In this document: positions 58,712 through 64,000 of the stretch, one piece after another
How positions within the stretch are numbered: position 1 is the first letter of the stretch
How the letters are laid out: each line of letters opens with the position of its first letter
Assembly: GCA_014656495.1 (NCBI GenBank)
Contig: BNCN01000015.1
Location: 62,001 to 126,000 of the forward strand
Source: Comamonas sp. KCTC 72670
GTDB taxonomy: Bacteria > Myxococcota > Myxococcia > Myxococcales > Myxococcaceae
Direction of reading: 5' to 3'
Length of the DNA: 64,000 nucleotides
The notes under the pieces: model-generated
What the model was told of the DNA's origin: nothing
The model's input: the letters and a program-made list of their open reading frames with translations, nothing else
Databases searched by the model: none
Made by a program: the position numbers and the translations under genes

Positions 58712-59374
58712 TTACGGCCAGGGCTGCGGGTTCGGGTCGATGATGGGGCAGCGCGGCCCGGTGCAGCAGTCGACGGGGCACGACAGCTCCTCGCCGGGGG
58801 CGCAGAGGCCGTCACCACACGTATTCAGAATCAAACAATCCGCCCGGCACGTACGGGGCGTCTCCAGGCCGTTGCACACACCGTCGCCGCAGAAGGAGCC
58901 GCAGTCCTCCCAGCAGGAGGCGGTCGTCTCCGAGCCATTGCAGACGCCGTCGCCGCAGTAGGTCGCCGGGCCGCAGTCCTGGGGGCAGGACAGGGACGTC
59001 TCTGTACCGTTGCAGATGCCGTCGCCGCACCACGCCAGCGTGAGGCAGTCCTCCGGGCAGGTCTGGGCCGTCTCACCGGGGCTGCACACGCCGTCGCCGC
59101 AGAGGGCCAGGAGGCCACAGTCCTGCGGGCAGGTGCGCGGCGTCTCGCGGCCATTGCAGATGCCGTCGCCACACAACGAGAGGACGTCGCAGTCCCAGGG
59201 ACAGTTGTCGCTGTTCTCCCCGTTGCGGGTGTCACAGATACCGTCACCACAGAGGAAGCGGTTCAGCTCGGCCTCGCTCTGGCCCAGCGACTCCGACTCC
59301 GGCTCCACCGGACCGCAAGCGGAGAGCAGCCCCAACGACAAACCCGCCAACAGGATGACCCAACGAGACTTCAC
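58712..59374 (-). CDS. Cys-rich repeat lipoprotein 3 of 4 (220 aa, 7 repeats)
   Basis: The GTG at 59374 follows GGAGG by 5 nt; the TTG 12 nt further up is less likely. The signal peptide ends GLSLGLLSACGPVE. Seven units run from CGDGICDTRNGENSDNCPWDC to CGDGLCAPGEELSCPVDC. The tail CCTGPRCPIIDPNPQPWP is shared with member 4. Unit order matches member 4 in part (WEDCGSFCGDGVCNGLE; FEDCGSSCGDGVCNGFE), showing descent from a common multi-repeat ancestor. Likely outer-membrane or surface lipoprotein. Confidence 0.87.
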   Translation of the reverse strand: MKSRWVILLAGLSLGLLSACGPVEPESESLGQSEAELNRFLCGDGICDTRNGENSDNCPWDCDVLSLCGDGICNGRETPRTCPQDCGLLALCGDGVCSPGETAQTCPEDCLTLAWCGDGICNGTETSLSCPQDCGPATYCGDGVCNGSETTASCWEDCGSFCGDGVCNGLETPRTCRADCLILNTCGDGLCAPGEELSCPVDCCTGPRCPIIDPNPQPWP

Positions 59375-59564
59375 GTGCACCTCCAAGGGAATGAGGCGCG
59401 CATGTCATCCCATCCGGAATTAGCAGACAACTCCTGGGATCTAGAAACCCAGTATCAACCGCCCTCCTGTCACCACCCCGCACTCCGTGGCGAACGAGCA
59501 ACCCGGGTCATCAACACACCACCGTAACGTTTCTCGTTACAAGTCATTGCCGCCCGGACCACCA

Positions 59565-59592
59565 CCACGCCCAGGCGGGAGCCCAGGCGTGG
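59565..59592 (-). terminator. Hairpin after Cys-rich lipoprotein gene 4
   Basis: CCACGCC (59565-59571) pairs with GGCGTGG (59586-59592), the same stem as after genes 2 and 3, 13 nt after the stop at 59605. Confidence 0.5.
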
Positions 59593-59604
59593 CGGGCCAG
59601 CGTG

Positions 59605-60330
59605 TTACGGCCAGGGCGTCGGATTCGGGTCGATGCCGCGGCAGAACGGCCCGGTGCAGCAGTCCGAGGGGCAGGAGAACTCCTCGCCGGGGGAGCAGAA
59701 GCCATCGCCACAGACGTGCGGCGCGCAATCCAGCGCGCAGTTGCGGCGGTTCTCGAAGCCATTGCAGACCCCATCACCGCAGGAGGAGCCACAGTCCTCG
59801 AAGCACGTCGCGGTCGACTCGGAGCTGCTGCAGACACCATCGCCACAGGAGGCACCCGGGTCGCAATCCGACGGACAGCTCATCGGCGTCTCCGAGCCGG
59901 AGCAGAGGCCGTCGCCGCAGACGGGCGCAGGACCACAGTCCTGCGGGCACGTCTGAGACGTCTCCGTGCCGTTGCAGAGGCCGTCACCACAGACGGGCAC
60001 GGGGCCACAGTCCTGCGGGCACGTCTGGGACGTCTCCCCGTCGTTGCAGAGCCCATCGCCGCACCACCCCACGGCCAGGCAGTCCATGGGGCAGTTCTGG
60101 ACCGTTTCACCGGGGCCGCAGATGCCGTCACCACACACGCCCGTGAAGCCACAATCCTCCGGGCAGTTGCGCGGCGTCTCGCGCCCGGTGCAGATGCCGT
60201 CGCCGCAGAAGAAGCTGTTCAGCTCGGCCTCACGCTCAGCCAGCGGCTCCGGCTCCAACTCCACCGGACCACAGGCGGCCAGCACCGCCAACGACACACC
60301 CGACAGCAGAACGACGAGACGAGACCTCAC
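59605..60330 (-). CDS. Cys-rich repeat lipoprotein 4 of 4 (241 aa, 8 repeats)
   Basis: The GTG at 60330 follows AAGGAGG by 5 nt. The signal peptide ends GVSLAVLAACGPVE. There are eight units, including two adjacent near-identical ones (CGDGLCNDGETSQTCPQDCGP and CGDGLCNGTETSQTCPQDCGP), which points to recent internal duplication. The tail CCTGPFCRGIDPNPTPWP matches member 3. The upstream leader shares CATGTCATCCCATCC and GCAGACAA with member 3. It is the largest of the four and first on the strand. Confidence 0.87.
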   Translation of the reverse strand: MRSRLVVLLSGVSLAVLAACGPVELEPEPLAEREAELNSFFCGDGICTGRETPRNCPEDCGFTGVCGDGICGPGETVQNCPMDCLAVGWCGDGLCNDGETSQTCPQDCGPVPVCGDGLCNGTETSQTCPQDCGPAPVCGDGLCSGSETPMSCPSDCDPGASCGDGVCSSSESTATCFEDCGSSCGDGVCNGFENRRNCALDCAPHVCGDGFCSPGEEFSCPSDCCTGPFCRGIDPNPTPWP

Positions 60331-60418
60331 GCGTACCTCCTTGGGAAAGGGGGCACACATGTCATCCCATCCCGCATGGGCAGACAATCCCCGGGCTGAA
60401 ATACCGGGGTGCCTGGGG

Positions 60419-61126
60419 CTACATGTAATTGAACGGCATGGTGACGGCGAGCGTGTGGATGAGCTGCTCCGTCTCCGCGTAGGGCCGGCGGGTGAAGACA
60501 TTGAGGTAGCCCACCTCCACGGAGGAGTGCTCACCGTACTTCCAGCCCGCGCCCACGAACACGCGGTTCATGTCGAAGCCCGCGCTGGGGCCGCGGTCCA
60601 CCGAGTTGAGGTGGTAGAAGACCTCATCCCAGACAATCAATGACAGGCGCCCCTCGTCCGCCATGGGGAGGGCGCCGCGGAGCATGACGCGCGCGCGGTG
60701 GGAGATCTCCGTCGTCCCCGGCAGGAAGCGCTGCTCCAGGCGCGCACGCACCGTCCCACGCAGGGAGCCCAGCTTGGGGGAGTAGAGGTATTGCTGGAAG
60801 AGGCGGCTCTCGCCCTGACGCTGGGCCGGCTCGCCATCCCAAATCCAGAGCGGAATCCAACCCTGCCCCAGCCACAGGGACATGTTGTGAGACATCCGCA
60901 CGCCCGCCGCCGACCGGAGGATGGCGCGCGCGTCGTCCTTGCCGAAGCGCGGCTGCGCCTCCAGGTAATAGAGGAACTTGTCTCCAATACCGCCCTGCGC
61001 CGTGACGGTGTACCAGAGCTGGGCTTCTGTCCGGACGGGCCTGCCGGCCTCCACGGAGCGGAAGGGGAAGACAACGAGCAGCAGGCCAACGAGGGGAAGC
61101 CACTTCTCCGAGCGCATGGTGCTCAT
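60419..61126 (-). CDS. DUF2490-type exported protein (235 aa)
   Basis: Signal peptide MRSEKWLPLVGLLLVVFPFRSVEA (from ATG 61117; ATG 61126 gives three more residues). The mature part is beta-strand-rich and fits the DUF2490 outer-membrane family: AQLWYTVTAQGGIGDKFLYYLEAQPRFG, LRSAAGVRMSHNMSLWLGQGWIPL, RARLEQRF and RVFVGAGWKYGEHSSVEVGYLN, ending in Phe-Asn-Tyr-Met. Likely a small outer-membrane barrel of unknown function. It lies upstream of the Cys-rich array on the same strand, 88 bp away. Confidence 0.82.
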   Translation of the reverse strand: MSTMRSEKWLPLVGLLLVVFPFRSVEAGRPVRTEAQLWYTVTAQGGIGDKFLYYLEAQPRFGKDDARAILRSAAGVRMSHNMSLWLGQGWIPLWIWDGEPAQRQGESRLFQQYLYSPKLGSLRGTVRARLEQRFLPGTTEISHRARVMLRGALPMADEGRLSLIVWDEVFYHLNSVDRGPSAGFDMNRVFVGAGWKYGEHSSVEVGYLNVFTRRPYAETEQLIHTLAVTMPFNYM

Positions 61127-61183
61127 GCATAGACCATGACTCGAGCCACGGCTCAACCGGCCCGTGACACGAATGCGACAAAC

Positions 61184-61217
61184 GCGACGAACCCCCGGAT
61201 GAAACCGGGTTCGCGCG
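61184..61217 (-). terminator. Terminator after the Gln-rich lipoprotein gene
   Basis: On the minus strand CGCGAACCC pairs with GGGTTCG-CGCG (one bulge; core CGAACCC 61188-61194 with GGGTTCG 61207-61213), followed by TTTGTCGCATT. It lies ~75 nt after the stop at 61289. Confidence 0.55.
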
Positions 61218-61288
61218 CCCGTCCTTCGAGAAAATCCGGCAGGAATCAATCTGGCAGGAATAAACGAAGGACGGACGGCGTTGCGGCA

Positions 61289-62110
61289 TCACTGGGTGGG
61301 TTGAGCGCCCGGCGTCGACTGACCGCTCTCCGGCGCGGCGGGAGCGGTGGGCTGGACCTGGGACGTCGCCTCGATGCGCACCGCCTGGGGCTCGCCGCTC
61401 TGTTCATCGGTCCGGTAGGAGGCGCGCACCTGGCTCCCCTCCTGGATGTCCGCCGCGCTCGCCTGACGCCCATCCACCGTCACCTGCGTCTGGGGCGAGA
61501 CCTGCAGCCGGAGCTGCGGCTCCCCACGCGCGCTGAGGAGCAGCTCCTGGTCATTGGAGCTCAGGACCTCGCCGACGACTTGCTGCTCCGAGCCCTGCTG
61601 AGCTCCCTGGCCCTGCGGCTGCCCCGGCACCGGCGCCGCGGCCACGGGCTGCTGTGACTGCTGGCGGAGCTGCTCGGACTGCTGGCGGGCCTGCTGGTTC
61701 TGCTGCGTCAGCGCCTCGCTCTGCCGGCGCTGGGCCTCCAGCGCGCCCGCCTGGGCCTGCTGGGCCTCCTGCTGGGCCTGCTGCGTCTGCTGCTGCGCGT
61801 TCTGCTGGGCCTGCTGGGCTTGCTGGGACGCGGACTGCGCCTTGGCCTGGGCCTCCTGGAGCTCCTGCTGCCGCTTCTGCAAGTCGCGCTGGGCGTCCGC
61901 CGCCTGCTTCTGCTGGTCGCTCGCCTGCTCTTGGGCCTTGCGAGCGGAGTCGAAAGCGCCCTCGCTGCGCTGCTGCGCCTGCGCCACCTGGTCACTCACC
62001 GTGCCCTGCCCGCCCGCCTGGCCCTGGGCGCCGTGGTCGCGCTCCTGACACGCCGTCCCCAGCGTCAGCGCCGCGGCGCCGGCCAACAACCACCCCGCAT
62101 GGAATCTCAT
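61289..62110 (-). CDS. Gln-rich coiled-coil lipoprotein (273 aa)
   Basis: The signal peptide ends AALTLGTACQE (lipobox). A long Gln/Ala-rich segment (residues ~35-165) has the heptad pattern of a coiled coil, with runs such as QQAQQAQQNAQQQTQQAQQEA. A C-terminal ~80-residue small beta-domain follows (VVGEVLSSNDQELLLSARGEPQLRLQVSPQTQVTVDGRQASAADIQEGSQVRASYR), resembling a DUF5666-like OB fold. GGGAGG lies 7 nt before ATG 62110. It is divergent from the Hsp70-like gene. It may span the periplasm or shape the envelope; function unknown. Confidence 0.78.
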   Translation of the reverse strand: MRFHAGWLLAGAAALTLGTACQERDHGAQGQAGGQGTVSDQVAQAQQRSEGAFDSARKAQEQASDQQKQAADAQRDLQKRQQELQEAQAKAQSASQQAQQAQQNAQQQTQQAQQEAQQAQAGALEAQRRQSEALTQQNQQARQQSEQLRQQSQQPVAAAPVPGQPQGQGAQQGSEQQVVGEVLSSNDQELLLSARGEPQLRLQVSPQTQVTVDGRQASAADIQEGSQVRASYRTDEQSGEPQAVRIEATSQVQPTAPAAPESGQSTPGAQPTQ

Positions 62111-62277
62111 CTGGCAGCCTCCCTCGTCATTCACGTGACAAGGGAAAGATGGCGAGCGGCCCCTTCGCGCCAACCCACATCCACTCCGGGCGTCCGCTCT
62201 CCAGGCCGCCCACCGCGACTTGTTGGTGCACGAAGCGCTACCCATGGATGGACTTTGGAGATAAGGGGCGCCCCCCC

Positions 62278-63534
62278 ATGCGTGCCTGCGGACTCGATTT
62301 CGGAACCAGCAACACCGCCGCGGCCCTGCCGGACGGCACGGTGCTGTCGCTTCAACCCCACACCCAGGAGGCGCGCCTCTTCCGCTCCGTCCTCTTCTTC
62401 CCGGACGACGAGCAGGACATCTACGCGGGTGCCGACGCCATCCAGCGGTACCTGGAGGACAACACCGGGCGCTTCATCCAGTCCGTGAAGTCCTTCCTCC
62501 ACTCCAGCTCCTTCCGCGCCACCCAGGTGAAGGGGCGCACCTACACCATCGAGGACCTGGTGGCGGTGCTGCTGCGCCGCGTGCGTGACGCCGCGGCGGA
62601 CGCCATGGGCGGCGCGCCCGACGCCGTGGTGCTCGGCCGCCCCGCCGTCTTCACGCCGGACCGGGAAGCGGATGCCCTGGCGCAGCAGCGGCTCTTGCGC
62701 GCCGCCGGGCTCGCGGGCTTCCAGCGCGTGGAGTTCCTCATCGAGCCCATCGCCGCCGCGCTCGCGTACGAGGCCCAGCTCACGCGCGACGAGCTCGTGC
62801 TGGTGGCGGACTTCGGCGCCGGCACCACCGACCTGACGCTCATGCGGCTGGGCCCCAGCCGGAAGGACAACCCGGACCGGAAGCAGGACGTGGTGGGCTC
62901 CACGGGCGTGCGCATCGGCGGTGACCGCTTCGACGCGGAAATCATGCGCCACAAGCTGCTGCCCCGCTTCGGCGCCGGCTCCACCTACCGGGTGAAGGGC
63001 TTCAGCGACAAGCGGATGCCCATTCCGCAGCACATCCTGGCCAAGCTGCTCACCTGGCACGAGATGTCCTTCATCCGGGAGAAGTCCACGCAGGAGCTGC
63101 TGGAGACCATGCTGGACACCAGCGACCGCAAGCCTGAAATCCAGGCGCTGTATGACCTGGTGATGGACAACCTGGGCTACCGCCTCTTCCGCGCCATCGA
63201 AGCGGCGAAGGTGCGGCTGTCCAAGGAGGACGTGGCCACGGTGGACTTCGAGGAGGCGCGCATCCACCTCCACGAGCCCATCACCCGCGAGGAGTTCGAC
63301 ACCTTCAGCAAGCCCCTGCTGGACGAGCTGGACGCGTGCACCGCGAGCCTCCTGGAGAAGCACGCGGAGGCAAAGGACATCGACGCGGTGTTCCTCACCG
63401 GCGGCTCCTCGCAGATTCCCGCCGTGCGGCAGCTCTACGTGCGCCGCTTCGGCGAGGAGCGCGTGCGCACCGCGGACGCGTTCACCTCCGTGGCGGAGGG
63501 ACTCGGGCGCGCCGCGGCGCACCTGTCCGCCTGA
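62278..63534 (+). CDS. Hsp70-like ATPase, YegD type (418 aa)
   Basis: Actin/Hsp70 ATPase fold without a peptide-binding domain, as in YegD. Phosphate-1 motif GLDFGTSNTAAAL (residues 5-17), IEPIAAALAYEA, phosphate-2 VADFGAGTTDLTLMRL near 180, and adenosine motif FLTGGSSQIPAVRQL near 378. The length (418 aa) matches YegD-type proteins. Family members may act as chaperones, but the client is unknown. ATG 62278 follows AAGGGG; ATG 62245 is an alternative. It is divergent from the Gln-rich lipoprotein gene. Confidence 0.9.
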   Translation: MRACGLDFGTSNTAAALPDGTVLSLQPHTQEARLFRSVLFFPDDEQDIYAGADAIQRYLEDNTGRFIQSVKSFLHSSSFRATQVKGRTYTIEDLVAVLLRRVRDAAADAMGGAPDAVVLGRPAVFTPDREADALAQQRLLRAAGLAGFQRVEFLIEPIAAALAYEAQLTRDELVLVADFGAGTTDLTLMRLGPSRKDNPDRKQDVVGSTGVRIGGDRFDAEIMRHKLLPRFGAGSTYRVKGFSDKRMPIPQHILAKLLTWHEMSFIREKSTQELLETMLDTSDRKPEIQALYDLVMDNLGYRLFRAIEAAKVRLSKEDVATVDFEEARIHLHEPITREEFDTFSKPLLDELDACTASLLEKHAEAKDIDAVFLTGGSSQIPAVRQLYVRRFGEERVRTADAFTSVAEGLGRAAAHLSA

Positions 63535-63555
63535 GCCGTCCGCCTGGGACGGGGC

Positions 63556-64000
63556 CTACGGGCCCACGTCCACGGTGCGGCTGAGCCACCCCACCCCGCC
63601 GCGTCCGTCCCGTGCCACCACCCAGAAGGTGACGCGTCCGGGCGCCGCCGGGGTTTCGTACAGGGACGTCGGGTCTCCCGGCCGGCCCTCCACCGGCTCC
63701 TGTGAGCGGAACTCCTTCACCTCGCCCTCACCGGTGGCGAACCAGCTGAAGAAGACCTGCTCCACCTGGGGCCCCTCCGGCGTCTCGTAGGTCTCCACGC
63801 TGCCCTCGGCCAGCACCGGGGTGAGCGTCACCTCGCTCGCCACGGGCAGCGGGCCCGTCAGCGGCGCGCCGTCCCAGAGCACGTCCGCCATCACCGGGTT
63901 CTGGTTGGGCGTGGCGGTGGCCCGCAGCGTCACCCGGCGCACGCCGCGCTCGGTGCCCTCGGGCGTCCCGCTGCCGTCCGTGGCCTCGTAGCCCACGAAG
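63556..64000 (-). CDS. C-terminal part of an unidentified protein (at least 148 aa, cut by window end)
   Basis: The frame runs off the right edge (FVGYEATDGSG at the visible start). It looks like a beta-sandwich chain with an Ig-like unit: LRATATPNQNPVMADVLWDGAPLTGPL and FFSWFATGEGEVKEF, ending WLSRTVDVGP. This pattern is common in exported lipoproteins of myxobacteria. No family is assigned. It is convergent with the Hsp70-like gene, 21 bp apart. Confidence 0.65.
   Translation of the reverse strand, partial: FVGYEATDGSGTPEGTERGVRRVTLRATATPNQNPVMADVLWDGAPLTGPLPVASEVTLTPVLAEGSVETYETPEGPQVEQVFFSWFATGEGEVKEFRSQEPVEGRPGDPTSLYETPAAPGRVTFWVVARDGRGGVGWLSRTVDVGP

Larger units (their letters stand above)
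57451..60330 (-). repeat. Tandem array of four paralogous Cys-rich lipoprotein genes
   Basis: Four genes in one orientation share signal peptide, spacer and repeat unit, with 4, 6, 7 and 8 units from left to right. Leaders group genes 1+2 and genes 3+4. The hairpin CCACGCC...GGCGTGG follows genes 2-4. This shows serial gene duplication with unit gain or loss. Confidence 0.85.

Noticed and set aside
57451..60330. Short repeated DNA blocks resembling a CRISPR array
   Set aside because: They encode the Cys-rich protein units in frame and vary at third codon positions.

Overview
This 64 kb window looks like chromosome of a myxobacterium, most likely Myxococcus or a close relative such as Corallococcus. 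The evidence is the very high GC content with strong third-position bias, a crtE-crtIb-crtB-crtD-crtC-glycosyltransferase-crtYc-crtYd carotenoid cluster in the Myxococcus order, Myxococcus-type cysteine-rich repeats, many lipoproteins, two eukaryotic-type Ser/Thr kinases with PEGA or Pro/Ala-rich tails, and several MopE-like or TSP3-like calcium-binding surface proteins. I saw no rRNA, tRNA, CRISPR array, transposase or prophage. The species call is inference.

Layout. 1-7956 (minus) is the carotenoid operon, with almost every gene overlapping the next by ATGA. It is driven by a promoter near 8000 that carries a CarA/CarH-like operator (11-bp direct repeats plus an interrupted palindrome). 8071-11464 (plus) holds a thioredoxin-fold exported protein, a TIGR01777 epimerase, an esterase and two unknowns. 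11461-15834 (minus) encodes a lipoprotein of 28 RCC1 repeats. 16136-18145 (plus) holds a membrane metallophosphoesterase and a TetR regulator. 18149-23269 (minus) has a small CLDxGG-motif protein and a 1506-aa amidohydrolase-TSP3-lamin-tail lipoprotein, each followed by the same ~115-bp terminator element. 23552-30264 holds an ATP-grasp protein, a lipoprotein esterase, an FHA protein and a minus-strand set of kinase, MopE-like lipoprotein and PEGA protein. 30460-34322 (plus) has a host-attachment-family protein, a chemoreceptor, a HAD hydrolase and a GT2 enzyme. 34418-43155 holds a GST, a cyclase-fold protein lacking one metal Asp, a second kinase, an S46 peptidase, a lipase-like hydrolase, an FmdE-like lipoprotein and a TonB-like protein.

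43269-47953 is the most rearranged region. A carnitine-free, carboxypeptidase-regulatory-like (CarboxypepD_reg) surface protein is followed by a haloalkane dehalogenase-like lipoprotein gene divergent from a LysR regulator, and then by a truncated second copy of the surface-protein gene. The lysR reading frame runs into this copy out of frame, so its last ~35 residues are overprinted. A perfect 15-bp T-N11-A palindrome overlaps the lysR start codon. 48004-57346 holds housekeeping and stress genes (DUF4442, Dps, SDR-GST pair, SelO, pyrophosphatase-CHAD pair) and two exported unknowns.

57451-60330 is a tandem family of four paralogous lipoproteins built from 4, 6, 7 and 8 copies of a ~20-residue C-G-D-G-x-C...C-P-x-D-C repeat. 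All four start with GTG, and the leader similarity pairs them two by two. This array, the overprinted LysR and the 4x7 RCC1 protein are the most unusual parts. 60419-64000 holds a DUF2490 protein, a Gln-rich coiled-coil lipoprotein, an Hsp70-like protein and a gene cut by the window end.
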